DNA of 64,000 nt from assembly GCF_000011085.1 (NCBI RefSeq), contig NC_006396.1, positions 2,542,001 to 2,606,000 of the forward strand, written 5' to 3'. The notes beneath the pieces are model-generated. The model did not search any database. It had not been told where the DNA came from and saw only the letters and a list, made by a program, of their open reading frames with translations. The stretch comes from Haloarcula marismortui ATCC 43049. Lineage in GTDB: Archaea; Halobacteriota; Halobacteria; Halobacteriales; Haloarculaceae. How positions within the stretch are numbered: position 1 is the first letter of the stretch; each line of letters opens with the position of its first letter. Shown one piece after another: positions 1-8,466 of the stretch. A program made the translations under genes and the position numbers.

Positions 1-2
1 CG

Positions 3-308
3 ATCACTGAGCCCGGTGCCAGCGCGAAGATTATGGCAGGCATCCTCGAAGCGCTGGGCGAACGGCAGGCCACGGCCATCTTCGTCTCACACCTCGCACG
101 CGACATCCGCGCGGCCGCTGAAACCGATATTAGCATCGACGGCATCGAGGCGAAGGGGCTGGAAGACGGCGAACTACGGGTTGAGCGCTCCCCGGTCAAA
201 GGGAAGCTCGCCCGCTCGACGCCGGAACTCATCGTCGAGAAGCTCGCCGACGACGGTGCCGACGATGCCGATGGGTTCTACAGTGATCTACTCGGGAAGT
301 TCGAGTAG
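3..308 (+). CDS. MutS-family ATPase, C-terminal part (5' end outside window)
   Basis: An open frame enters from the left edge and ends at a TAG at 306-308. The visible ~101 residues begin ITEPGASAKIMAGILEALG and continue through TAIFVSHLARDI, which looks like the end of a MutS-type ABC ATPase: a 'give glycine-alanine-rich helix, then ...FVSH' pattern equivalent to the D-loop and switch histidine region. The nucleotide-binding P-loop and any mismatch-recognition domain would lie upstream, outside the window. The remaining C-terminus is acidic and ends KFE. The gene lies 83 bp upstream of an Orc1/Cdc6 gene on the same strand. Haloarchaea carry MutS5-type paralogues of this sort, so that is my preferred identity; a different ABC-type DNA repair ATPase is possible. 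Confidence 0.55.
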   Translation: MTEPGASAKIMAGILEALGERQATAIFVSHLARDIRAAAETDISIDGIEAKGLEDGELRVERSPVKGKLARSTPELIVEKLADDGADDADGFYSDLLGKFE

Positions 309-391
309 CGACTGCCCGAGACGCACTGACCTGTCACTGTGGGTGAAGCTGTGGCAAATGGTTAAGTGGGCCGCGAAGCTCGGTGAAAGTG

Positions 392-1519
392 ATGAGTGAC
401 GACCCCGAGGACCGGATGCTCGGCTGGGACGAGTCCGTCTTTCGGGACGAACACGTCTTCGAAATCGACTGGCTCCCGGAAACGTTCAAACACCGGGATA
501 CCCAGATGGAGACGCTGAAGTACGCGCTCCGGCCGGCCGTCCGCGGGTCGCGCCCGCTCAACGTCATCGCCCGCGGACCGCCCGGGACGGGGAAGACGAC
601 GGCCGTCCAGATCCTGTTCGACGAACTCACCGCCCAGACGGATGTCAAAACTGTCCGGGTGAACTGCCAGATGGACTCGACGCGCTATGCCGTCTTTTCC
701 CGCCTGTTCGCCGAGATATTCGACTACGAGCCGCCGTCCTCGGGTATTTCGTTCAAGAAGCTGTTCTCCCAGATAACCGACAAACTGGTCGAGGAAGACG
801 AGGTACTCGTCGTCGCGCTGGACGACGTGAACTACCTGTTCTACGAGAGCGAGGCCAGCGACACACTGTACTCACTGCTGCGTGCCCACGAGGCTCACTC
901 GGGCGCGAAAATCGGCGTCATCTGTGTCTCCTCGGACCTCGAACTGGATACCATCGACGCCCTCGATACACGCGTCCAGTCCGTATTTCGCCCGGAGGAG
1001 GTGTATTTCAACCCGTACGGACAGGCCGAAATCGCAGATATCCTGGGCGAGCGTGCCGACCGGGGGTTCAACGAGGGTGTCGTCGGCCCCACGGTGCTTG
1101 ACCGCGTCGCCGAACTGACCGAAGAACAGGGCGGGGACCTCCGGGTCGGTATCGACCTCCTGCGCCGGGCCGGGATGAACGCCGAAATGCGCGCCTCCCG
1201 TTCCGTCGAAACCGAGGACGTCGAGGCAGCCTACGACAAGTCAAAATACGTTCACCTCTCCCGCCGGCTGCGGGAGCTGTCGGACTCGGAGACCGCGCTC
1301 GTGGAGGTCATCGCCGCTCACGACGGCCAGCAGGCCGGCGATATCTACGACGCCTTCTCAGAGCAGACGGACCTGGGCTACACCCGGTACTCCGAAATTA
1401 TCAACAAACTCGACCAGCTGGACATCATCGACGCCGACTACACTAACGTCGAGGGACGAGGCCGCTCGCGGGAGTTGACGCTCAACTACGACGCCGACGC
1501 GGTGCTGGAACGGCTGTAA
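392..1519 (+). CDS. orc1: Orc1/Cdc6-type replication initiator AAA+ ATPase
   Basis: This is an archaeal Orc1/Cdc6 protein of about 375 residues, which binds origin recognition boxes and helps load the MCM helicase. The Walker A loop GPPGTGKTT lies near residue 62-70 and Walker B (VVALDD) near 141-145; a winged-helix domain with an acid-rich linker occupies roughly the last 90 residues (LGYTRYSEIINKLDQLDII). I prefer the ATG at 392 over the GTG at 383, because a weak TATA-like element (GGTTAAG, about 360-366) puts the transcription start near 388. The upstream MutS-like gene and this gene are not overlapping. Haloarchaeal genomes carry many orc paralogues, only some of which sit at active origins; no convincing set of origin boxes flanks this copy. 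Confidence 0.93.
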   Translation: MSDDPEDRMLGWDESVFRDEHVFEIDWLPETFKHRDTQMETLKYALRPAVRGSRPLNVIARGPPGTGKTTAVQILFDELTAQTDVKTVRVNCQMDSTRYAVFSRLFAEIFDYEPPSSGISFKKLFSQITDKLVEEDEVLVVALDDVNYLFYESEASDTLYSLLRAHEAHSGAKIGVICVSSDLELDTIDALDTRVQSVFRPEEVYFNPYGQAEIADILGERADRGFNEGVVGPTVLDRVAELTEEQGGDLRVGIDLLRRAGMNAEMRASRSVETEDVEAAYDKSKYVHLSRRLRELSDSETALVEVIAAHDGQQAGDIYDAFSEQTDLGYTRYSEIINKLDQLDIIDADYTNVEGRGRSRELTLNYDADAVLERL

Positions 1520-1687
1520 GACACTGTATTGGTTTGTTTACGCCGGTGGAAAACCCGCCCCCTGTTTGGAGACAACTGATAGCTTTCCGGACTCTGTCTG
1601 GGGTTATGACTGTTATAGATTCTTTGCTAGGAGTTAGTGGCACTATTCCGAAAGATAATTCAACATCTAACTATCTATTTTGAACAG

Positions 1688-2545
1688 ATGAAAAGACGAA
1701 ATTATATTGCCAGCCTGGGGAGCGGTCTCACGCTGCTGGCCGGGTGTGCTACGGGAGAAGGGAGCGGTGAGGGCGAGACGAACTCGACAGCGACGGAGAC
1801 GGAAACCGCCACCGACACGCCGACACCGACGCCGACACCGGAGCCTGACCCGAAAGCAGTCATCACCGATGCAGGGTTGATCCGAGAACGGGGCCGGTAC
1901 ACCGATCTGGCACGGAGTATTACTGGCGTTGGCCTTGGCGGCGAGGCTATTGTCGGGATGGAATACAACCTCCCGGTCAAAGACGGTGCCGTATCGGCTA
2001 TTGCTCAGGCAACAGTGTACGACGACGCCGGCACCCAGATCACCCAGTCGTCGATGGATGTCGACAGAGTTGTACAGGACGAATCGGAGTTCATCTCACG
2101 GCAGGGGTGGTTCGCGGTCGAAACAGATGACTGGACCACCGGGAGCCACACGATAGAACTGGTCATCAACGCCACAAACTACGGGACAACCAGTGACCCA
2201 ATGTCCGTCGAGTTTGATGTCGTTAAGCCACTGGGTCCCGAGGATGTCGAACTTGAACTGGTCGAGAAACCGACGACCATCAGGGTAAACAAGGAGTTTG
2301 ACCTGACGTACAACATCCGGAATGTGAGTGACAGGGACTCGAGCCTCGTCGTGGACACAGTATTCATCGATCATCAAGAGCTAGAAGGAATTGAACTCGA
2401 ACGGGACATCACTGGGAACATCCCGAAGGGTGGCCGGGAGCAGTTCGACGAAGCAGACCTCTCATTCAGAGTGGCCGGCGAGTTCACATACCAGATTCCG
2501 GAACTCGACGTAGAGTTCCCGTTCACGATTAAACCGCCGAAATAG
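1688..2545 (+). CDS. Secreted lipoprotein, function unknown
   Basis: About 285 residues starting MKRRNYIASLGSG. The N-terminus has two arginines, a short hydrophobic stretch and a lipobox LLAGC, so the mature protein should be lipid-anchored at Cys18 outside the membrane. A low-complexity linker rich in Thr, Glu and Pro (residues ~25-55) follows, typical of haloarchaeal surface lipoproteins. The rest looks like one or two beta-sandwich modules (for example a stretch ending VEFDVVKPLGPEDVELELV), reminiscent of CARDB-like or Ig-like folds, but I cannot assign a function. The open frame extends upstream to 1637, but the ATG at 1688 is the one that creates the signal peptide. The 150 bp before it is noticeably AT-richer than the surrounding sequence. 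Confidence 0.8.
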   Translation: MKRRNYIASLGSGLTLLAGCATGEGSGEGETNSTATETETATDTPTPTPTPEPDPKAVITDAGLIRERGRYTDLARSITGVGLGGEAIVGMEYNLPVKDGAVSAIAQATVYDDAGTQITQSSMDVDRVVQDESEFISRQGWFAVETDDWTTGSHTIELVINATNYGTTSDPMSVEFDVVKPLGPEDVELELVEKPTTIRVNKEFDLTYNIRNVSDRDSSLVVDTVFIDHQELEGIELERDITGNIPKGGREQFDEADLSFRVAGEFTYQIPELDVEFPFTIKPPK

Positions 2546-2551
2546 CACGCC

Positions 2552-3337
2552 TCACTCCATCTTCTCGAACGTCGTCTCGGCCCACTGGACGGCGTAGTCA
2601 GCGCCGTACTCCAGATAGGCCTCGGTGTCGAGTGCGGCAAACGGCGCGGGCAGGTCGAGGCCGTGCTTGACGCCGCTGCAGGCGAGTTCGGCGGCCGCGG
2701 CGAACTCCGTCTGGCCCTGTGCAATCTCGCTGGGGAGGTCTTCGAGGCGGGGTTGCAGGCGCTCGCCGGCGTCGTCCCACGCCGCGTACAGATCTGGATA
2801 GTCGTCGGCCCAGTCGCCGAACTCCGCGCGGGTCTGGAGCCCGAGGTACGCCGTGTACACCGCCGCTGCGAGCTGGTATCGGGCGTTCGCATCGAGGTGG
2901 TCCTCTGTGGCAGCCACGAACTCCGGGTACTGTTCGCCGAAAAAGCCCAGAAAGTGCTCGGGTTCGTCGAGGCTGACCTCGACGAGCGCCTCCGCGACGA
3001 GAAACGAGACGAAGTCGTCCGGCGAGGTCTCCAGCCGCGGTTTGACGAACACGCAGGGCGGAACCGTCTGGCGCGTCCAGGCGACGCCGCCGTCGCCGGG
3101 CATCCCGATGGTGAGGTCATTCCCGATGTACTCCTGTAGCACCTCTGGCGCTGTGGTCGGGAGCCACGCACCGTCGTAGGAAATCTGGTCGAGGCTGTCG
3201 GTCACCAGCAGGAGTTCCTCGGCGACTGCAGGGTCCAGTGTCTCGAAGTCACGGTCGCAGTTCAGTACGAGCGTCTCGGGGGCGTAGGCCGCACGTACTG
3301 CCGGCAGATCGCCGGTCAGTGAACGGTCGGTGAACAT
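2552..3337 (-). CDS. Uncharacterised haloarchaeal protein (261 aa)
   Basis: A 261-residue acidic, soluble protein with no signal peptide or membrane segment. The middle (about residues 100-200) is alpha-helical and rich in Asp, Glu, Phe and Tyr; no catalytic motif is obvious. Its ATG (3335-3337) directly follows the stop codon of the small membrane gene at 3338-3433, so the two are almost certainly co-transcribed and translationally coupled. It converges on the lipoprotein gene with only 6 bp between the stop codons. I do not recognise the family; by appearance it is a conserved haloarchaeal protein of unknown role. Confidence 0.75.
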   Translation of the reverse strand: MFTDRSLTGDLPAVRAAYAPETLVLNCDRDFETLDPAVAEELLLVTDSLDQISYDGAWLPTTAPEVLQEYIGNDLTIGMPGDGGVAWTRQTVPPCVFVKPRLETSPDDFVSFLVAEALVEVSLDEPEHFLGFFGEQYPEFVAATEDHLDANARYQLAAAVYTAYLGLQTRAEFGDWADDYPDLYAAWDDAGERLQPRLEDLPSEIAQGQTEFAAAAELACSGVKHGLDLPAPFAALDTEAYLEYGADYAVQWAETTFEKME

Positions 3338-3433
3338 CTACGCCGAGAACAGGACGAGGTTGATGATGATGCCGACCGACAGTAGTGCCGACACGCCGAT
3401 TGTTCCGAGGACGATTTTTGTGGCCTTGCTCAT
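3338..3433 (-). CDS. 31-residue single-span membrane microprotein
   Basis: A short frame encoding MSKATKIVLGTIGVSALLSV followed by a further hydrophobic stretch ending LVLFSA. It has a positively charged start (Lys3, Lys6) and a single hydrophobic helix, so it should insert in the cytoplasmic membrane with the N-terminus inside. Its TAG stop (3338-3340) abuts the ATG of the 261-residue gene downstream. Reading frame, start codon and tight coupling support translation. Longer readings of the frame start upstream of the transcription-start region. A TATA-like AT-rich patch (TTAAAAC) lies about 27 bp upstream, near 3460. Confidence 0.6.
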   Translation of the reverse strand: MSKATKIVLGTIGVSALLSVGIIINLVLFSA

Positions 3434-3504
3434 GCCAATGAGTATCTCGGGCCAGACATTAAAACTTGAGAAACGATTTTCGGGGTCCACAGTGAGTGTC
3501 GAGT

Positions 3505-3891
3505 ATGCGCCGCGAACGCACTTCGACGGGCACCGCCTGGGAACAGCAGGTTGGCTACTCGCGGGCGATACGCACTGGCGATACCGTCCGTGTCGCCGGC
3601 ACCATCGCAACGGATGACGGCGGGGAGGTCGTCGCGCCGGGTGACCCGTACGAACAGACGAAACACGCCTTCGGTATTGTTTCGGACGCACTGGCAGCCC
3701 TTGATGCCGCTATCGAGGACGTGGTCCAGACCCGGATGTATGTCACCGACATCGACGATCAGGAACGGGTCGGCGAGGCCCACAGCGAGTTCTTCGGCGA
3801 CGTTCGTCCCGTGGCGACGATGGTCGAAGTGAGCGGGCTGGCCACACCAGAGGCCGCTGTCGAGGTCGAAGCCGTCGCAGAAGTCGAGTAA
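3505..3891 (+). CDS. Rid (YjgF/UK114) family protein
   Basis: 128 residues of the RidA/YjgF fold, a trimeric protein family whose characterised members hydrolyse reactive enamine or imine intermediates made by pyridoxal-phosphate enzymes. Family hallmarks visible are GYSRAIRTGDTVRVAGT near residues 18-34, the central DPYEQTKHAFG helix, and the C-terminal block RPVATMVEVSGL, which includes the Arg that binds the substrate carboxylate in family members. The ATG at 3505 is chosen over a GTG at 3496 because it matches the usual family length. It is divergent from the small membrane-protein operon, sharing a ~70-bp promoter region that contains an AT-rich segment. Exact substrate unknown. Confidence 0.9.
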   Translation: MRRERTSTGTAWEQQVGYSRAIRTGDTVRVAGTIATDDGGEVVAPGDPYEQTKHAFGIVSDALAALDAAIEDVVQTRMYVTDIDDQERVGEAHSEFFGDVRPVATMVEVSGLATPEAAVEVEAVAEVE

Positions 3892-3915
3892 GGCGCTGGG
3901 CGACTCTCTCCGCGA

Positions 3916-5382
3916 TTACTTGTCAGTCCTGCCGACACCCGCGCGGCGGGCGACGGCACGCCACTTCCCGGAGCGGAACCGACCGACATTGACAGCGGCT
4001 TTTAAGTAGAAATCGCCGATCAGCGCGGCGAAGATAGCCGGCAGGCCGAGTCCCAGCCCCGGAGAGAACGAAACGCCGATGACGGGGATCGGTATGACGA
4101 ACGCCGTCGGCAATGCGAGCGCGGCGACCGGGAGGCGGTAGCAGTAGCTTGCAAGCACGGTCCCGTACAGCGGCCACCGGGTGTCACCAGCACCCCGAAG
4201 GCTTCCGCGCATCGTCCGTGACATCGAGAAGCCAGCGACGAGCAGTCCGAAGACGCGGACAAACGTCGCCGCCAAGTCCGGGTAGGCGGTCCCGAACAGG
4301 GACACGATGGGGCGGGCGAACACCACGAGGAGCAGCGCGACGGCCAACTGGACCGCGAGTGCGACACCGAGCGACTGCCAGCCGTACGCCGTCGCTTCCT
4401 TCGGGTCGTCCGCGCCCAACGACTGTCCGACCAGCGTCGACGCAGCGGTCGCATAGCCCCACGCCGGCATCAGCGCGAGCAGCATGACTCGGCGGCCGAT
4501 GGCGTAGGCCGCGAGCGTCGGCGTGCCGAGCACGCCGAGAATGAACAGAAACGGGAACCGACCGAACGTCTGGAGCAGGCGCATTCCCGACAGCGGGAGC
4601 GCAACACGGACGAGTTCGGTCAGCAGGCCGAGGTCGAACTGCTTGCCACCGAGCGGGAGCGCCGTCGCGTACCGACCGGAGGCCAACAGTCCGAAGAAGA
4701 TGACTGCAGCGAGCGTGTTCGCTGCGACAGTCCCCCACGCAGCCCCCGCGATTCCCATCGGTGCAATCGGTCCGAAGCCGAATATCAACACGCCGTTGAG
4801 CACGACGTTCGTCGGCACGGTCAGCAACCGGACGTACATCGGCGTCCGCGTGTCGGCGCTCCCCGCGAGGGCACGAGCAGCGACCATACTCCAGAACCGC
4901 GGCACCATCGACAGCATCACAATCGCGAGATACGTCGCGCCGTACTGTATTGCGGCCGGGTCATCGGAGAGAACGTCGAGCAGCGCAGTCGGATACACCC
5001 ACGCGACAGCAGTCAGTGGCAACGATAGCACGATTGCAAGCCACAGCGACTGCTTGACGGCTAGATTTGCCCGGTCCGGCTGGCCGCTCCCCTGCAGGCG
5101 GGAGACGACGCTAATTGTGCCAGAGGAGACTGCGAGTGCAAGTCCGAACCCCACGAAGTAGTACTGAAATCCCAGTTCGAGACCGGCCAGCGCGGCGTCG
5201 CCAAGTGCCAGACCGACCATCAGAAAGTCCGCGAGCCGCAGCAGGATTCGTAGGCCGCCCGTGACCATCACCGGCGCGGCCAGGTCCGTCGCCTCAATGG
5301 CCCGGTCCCGGTCGACAGCATCCAATCTGGAGAGCGCGACCGGGACGGTGCGTACCAGCCGGCGGAGGGCGTCGCCGAGCAC
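3916..5382 (-). CDS. MATE-family multidrug/cation exporter
   Basis: A polytopic membrane protein of about 488 residues with the two-bundle, twelve-helix architecture of MATE (multi-antimicrobial extrusion) transporters. Recognisable family stretches are LAAPVMVTGGLRILLRLADF in helix 1, LGDAALAGLELGFQYYFVGFG in helix 2 and a second such bundle beginning RVALPLSGMRLLQTFGRFPF. MATE proteins expel organic cations or other compounds in exchange for Na+ or H+. The reading frame is open to a GTG at 5445, but a TATA-like box for this strand near 5448-5456 would place transcription start near 5426, so the GTG at 5382 is preferred. It is divergent from the ABC importer operon with a short shared promoter. 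Substrate cannot be told from sequence. Confidence 0.9.
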   Translation of the reverse strand: MLGDALRRLVRTVPVALSRLDAVDRDRAIEATDLAAPVMVTGGLRILLRLADFLMVGLALGDAALAGLELGFQYYFVGFGLALAVSSGTISVVSRLQGSGQPDRANLAVKQSLWLAIVLSLPLTAVAWVYPTALLDVLSDDPAAIQYGATYLAIVMLSMVPRFWSMVAARALAGSADTRTPMYVRLLTVPTNVVLNGVLIFGFGPIAPMGIAGAAWGTVAANTLAAVIFFGLLASGRYATALPLGGKQFDLGLLTELVRVALPLSGMRLLQTFGRFPFLFILGVLGTPTLAAYAIGRRVMLLALMPAWGYATAASTLVGQSLGADDPKEATAYGWQSLGVALAVQLAVALLLVVFARPIVSLFGTAYPDLAATFVRVFGLLVAGFSMSRTMRGSLRGAGDTRWPLYGTVLASYCYRLPVAALALPTAFVIPIPVIGVSFSPGLGLGLPAIFAALIGDFYLKAAVNVGRFRSGKWRAVARRAGVGRTDK

Positions 5383-5478
5383 AGTTGTGCCACGGCGAGC
5401 AGGCAAACGTAGCTTACGACTTCGATACCCCGTAGGATTGCACACAGCGCTTATCTACGCAAATCCCTTTCTATGGCT

Positions 5479-6546
5479 ATGGATCAATCCGCCTCTAGAC
5501 GGTCGTTTTTGACCGGTGTCGGGGCTGCTGCCACCGCCGGGCTTGCCGGGTGTACAGGCCTCGGATTCGGGGACCAGACGTTGACGATGATCGACTGGGG
5601 GTACGTCTACAGTAACGACGTCATCGAAGCCTTCGAGGAGCGCCACGGGGTGACGGTGGAGCGACAGGCCGCACAGGGGTCGGCCGAGACGCTCGCGCAG
5701 TTGCGGGCCGGACGAGCCGATTACGACCTGGTGCCGCTTGGCAACTACGCGGTGACGCCGGCGATGGAAGAGGGCTACCTCCAGCCGCTCGACCTCGACC
5801 AGGTGCCGGCATACGACGACGTGTTCGACTTCCTGAAAGCGGATTACTTCGAACAGGACGGCGAAGTGTACGGGATTCCCCGGAGCTTCGGCCAGACGCC
5901 GCTCGCCGTCAATACTGACATCGTCGAGCAGGACGTCACCGCGCTGGCTGACCTCTGGACCGAACCGCTCGCCGGCGTCGTCGGTGGTCGCGACGACGCG
6001 CGGCTACAGGTCCTGTACCGAAACGCCGCGAAAGGCGAGCCGCTCAACCCGACACGTGCCGACGACGTGGACTTCGATTCGCTCCGGACCGACCTCATCG
6101 ACCGACTGGAACTGACTTCCGGGCTCTGGAACAACGGAGGCGAGTCAGAACAACTGCTCCGCAGTGAGGAGGTCGGTGTCCAGCCGGTCTGGAACTACGT
6201 CATCCAGTCGATGCAGTCCGACGGTATTCCCGTCGAGCGGGTCTACCCCGCTGAGGGAACGAAAGCGTGGTTCATCCAGCACTGTATCCGAGACGGTGCG
6301 GAGAACCCCGAGCTGGCACACACCTTTATTCAGGAGTGGCACACGCAGATGGGCTACAAGTCGCTGATGGAACCGAGCAATATCGCCGTCCCGAACGAGC
6401 AGGTATTCTCTGAACAGGACGTCGAGAAGGCGGCGTACGGACTCGACGACCCGGACCAGTTCATCTACGAGGAACCGAAACCCCAGCCGCTCATTGAACA
6501 GTACACTGAGACGTGGAACCGGGCAAAGACGGAGGCTGATCTGTAG
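5479..6546 (+). CDS. ABC importer substrate-binding lipoprotein (polyamine-type), Tat-exported
   Basis: A 355-residue extracytoplasmic binding protein. The start MDQSASRRSFLTG carries a twin-arginine motif and a hydrophobic run ending LAGC, so it is exported folded by the Tat route and lipidated, the normal pattern in haloarchaea. The mature part resembles bacterial extracellular-binding proteins of the PotD/spermidine-putrescine class (for example GVTVERQAAQGSAETLAQL and a hinge around VYGIPRSFGQTPLAVN). ATGs occur at 5473 and 5479; the second lies about 26 bases after the TATA-like CTTATCTA at 5448-5456. The stop overlaps the ATPase GTG by one base, defining the first gene of a four-gene operon. 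The substrate could be polyamine, sulfonate or a metal complex. Confidence 0.88.
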   Translation: MDQSASRRSFLTGVGAAATAGLAGCTGLGFGDQTLTMIDWGYVYSNDVIEAFEERHGVTVERQAAQGSAETLAQLRAGRADYDLVPLGNYAVTPAMEEGYLQPLDLDQVPAYDDVFDFLKADYFEQDGEVYGIPRSFGQTPLAVNTDIVEQDVTALADLWTEPLAGVVGGRDDARLQVLYRNAAKGEPLNPTRADDVDFDSLRTDLIDRLELTSGLWNNGGESEQLLRSEEVGVQPVWNYVIQSMQSDGIPVERVYPAEGTKAWFIQHCIRDGAENPELAHTFIQEWHTQMGYKSLMEPSNIAVPNEQVFSEQDVEKAAYGLDDPDQFIYEEPKPQPLIEQYTETWNRAKTEADL

Positions 6547-7637
6547 TGAATGCGCTCGCTGTCGACGGTCTCGGCAAGACCTTCGACGGAGCGCCTGCCG
6601 TCGACGATATCTCGCTGACTGTCGAGCAGGGGGAGTTTTTCTCGCTCATCGGACCGTCCGGCTGCGGCAAGACGACGACGCTCCGGATGCTTGCTGGCCT
6701 CCTTACGCCGGACTCGGGACAGGTGCTGCTCAATGGACAGGACGTGACGGACCGACCCGCCCGCGAGCGAGCGACGAACATGGTGTTTCAGGACCTCGTC
6801 CTGTTCCCCCATATGAGCGTCGCGGAGAACGTCGGCTACGGGCTGGCCCGAAGTGGTGTTACAGAGCCGGAGCGCGGACAGCGCGTTGAGGACGCTCTGG
6901 CACTGGTCAATCTGGCGGGATTCGGCGACCGTGACCCGTCTGACCTCTCTGGCGGCCAGCGCCAGCGGGTCGCACTGGCCCGGGCGCTGGTCAACGACCC
7001 GGCGATACTGCTGCTTGACGAACCGCTTGCGTCACTCGACCGGGCGCTTCGGGAAGATATGCAGGCGGAGTTCCGCCGGATACAGCGCGACAGCGACACG
7101 ACCTTTCTGTACGTCACACACGATCAAGAGAGCGCGATGAGTATGTCCGACAGAGTCGCCGTGATGCGGGACGGACGCATCGTCAACGTTGGCCCGCCTC
7201 GCCAGCTGTACACGGACCCACAGACCCGGTTCGTCGCGTCGTTTCTCGGTGACGCCACGTTGCTAGACGGCGACGTTATCCGCCGCGAGGGTCCCGACGT
7301 TGTTGTCCAGACCGGTGCTGGACCACTTCGGGCCGACGCAGACGCAGCGAGCTACGCCGTGGGCGACACGGTGACGGTCGCAGTCCGACCGGAAGCAGTG
7401 ACGCTCGGCGGCGGCGACCTGACCGGCACCGTCACCGACGTCGCGTACAAGGGCTTCTACGAGGAAGCGACCGTCGATTGCAGCGGTGCGGAACTGGTCG
7501 TCCGACGCGAACGCAACACGGCGGCACCGGACACCGCAGCATCCGCTGACGGCGGCACAGACCTCCCGTTCCGCGTCGGCGAGACCGTCGAACTGGGCGT
7601 GAGCCGGGCTGTTCTCGTCAGAGATGAGCGTCGCTAA
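6546..7637 (+). CDS. ABC importer ATPase (PotA-type)
   Basis: 363-residue ATP-hydrolysing subunit of the importer. The Walker A loop GPSGCGKTT is at residues 36-44, the Q-loop Gln at 82, the signature LSGGQ at 134-138 and Walker B LLLDEP at 155-160, followed by the switch histidine in VTHDQE. The last ~110 residues form a TOBE-like regulatory domain, characteristic of CysA/PotA-type ATPases. It starts with GTG overlapping the binding-protein stop (TAGTG) and overlaps the first permease by 14 bp, so the four genes are translated from one transcript. Confidence 0.92.
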   Translation: MNALAVDGLGKTFDGAPAVDDISLTVEQGEFFSLIGPSGCGKTTTLRMLAGLLTPDSGQVLLNGQDVTDRPARERATNMVFQDLVLFPHMSVAENVGYGLARSGVTEPERGQRVEDALALVNLAGFGDRDPSDLSGGQRQRVALARALVNDPAILLLDEPLASLDRALREDMQAEFRRIQRDSDTTFLYVTHDQESAMSMSDRVAVMRDGRIVNVGPPRQLYTDPQTRFVASFLGDATLLDGDVIRREGPDVVVQTGAGPLRADADAASYAVGDTVTVAVRPEAVTLGGGDLTGTVTDVAYKGFYEEATVDCSGAELVVRRERNTAAPDTAASADGGTDLPFRVGETVELGVSRAVLVRDERR

Positions 7638-8466
7638 CACACCCGGTCGGCTCCGGGACTGGCTCGTTGCTGGCAGCCCGCTCCTGCTGGCACTGGCACT
7701 GGGCGTGTTTCCGCTCCTGACGCTGTTCGTCGAGAGCATCGGCCCCGGCCTCGGCGGCGAGAACTACGCGGAGGTGCTGTCGCCCCTGTACCGCGGCGCA
7801 CTGCTGTACTCTATCGGCGTCGGTGTCGGCGTCACTGCTGTCTGTCTCGTCGTTGCGTATCCGATTACGTACTGGATTGCCCACCGGTGTCCGGACCGGT
7901 ACCGGCTCATCGCGCTGGTCTCAGTGACGCTGCCGCTGTGGCTCAATTACGTAGTGCTCAACTACGCTTGGGTGTGGATTCTGGCCCGGGGCGGCGTGGT
8001 GAACCGAATCCTCGTCGGGACAGGCCTCCTCGATTCGTCTCTTGACCTCCTGTACAACAATATCTCGATGGGGATCGGGTTCGTGTACATCTACCTTCCG
8101 TACGTCGTCCTGACGATGTATGTCTCGATGGAGCGGCTCGATTACCAGCTCATTGAGGCCGCACGAGACCTCGGCGCGAGTGATGTCCGGGTGTTTCTCG
8201 ACATCGTGCTCCCGCGAACGCTTCCCGGCGCGGCGGCGGCGACGCTCATCGTCTACGCACGCATCGCCGGGGCGTTTGCGACCCCGGAAATACTCGGCAG
8301 TCCCGGGAACGTCATGATTGCACGGCTCGTCGTTCAGGCGTTTCGGCAGTACACGAACTACGGGTTCGCGGCGGCGCTATCGTTCGTGTTCCTGCTGCTG
8401 GTGCTTGGAACGCTCGGGCTCGGGGCGCTTTCGCCGCGAGTCAGACGGGAGTTACGACAATGGTGA
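7624..8466 (+). CDS. ABC importer permease (PotB-type)
   Basis: 280 residues, six predicted membrane spans. The EAA loop, which contacts the ATPase, is visible as IEAARDLGASDVRVFLDIVL near residue 177-196. The N-terminal hydrophobic run and cytoplasmic loops fit the permeases of the polyamine/iron/molybdate class. It begins inside the ATPase gene (14-bp overlap) and ends by overlapping the second permease (8460-8466). It would form a heterodimer channel with the product of 8460-9266. Confidence 0.9.
   Translation: MSVANTPGRLRDWLVAGSPLLLALALGVFPLLTLFVESIGPGLGGENYAEVLSPLYRGALLYSIGVGVGVTAVCLVVAYPITYWIAHRCPDRYRLIALVSVTLPLWLNYVVLNYAWVWILARGGVVNRILVGTGLLDSSLDLLYNNISMGIGFVYIYLPYVVLTMYVSMERLDYQLIEAARDLGASDVRVFLDIVLPRTLPGAAAATLIVYARIAGAFATPEILGSPGNVMIARLVVQAFRQYTNYGFAAALSFVFLLLVLGTLGLGALSPRVRRELRQW

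Noticed and set aside
2663..3139. Plus-strand frames opposite the 261-residue gene
   Set aside because: Antisense shadow with Arg-rich and Gly-rich composition not typical of haloarchaeal proteins.
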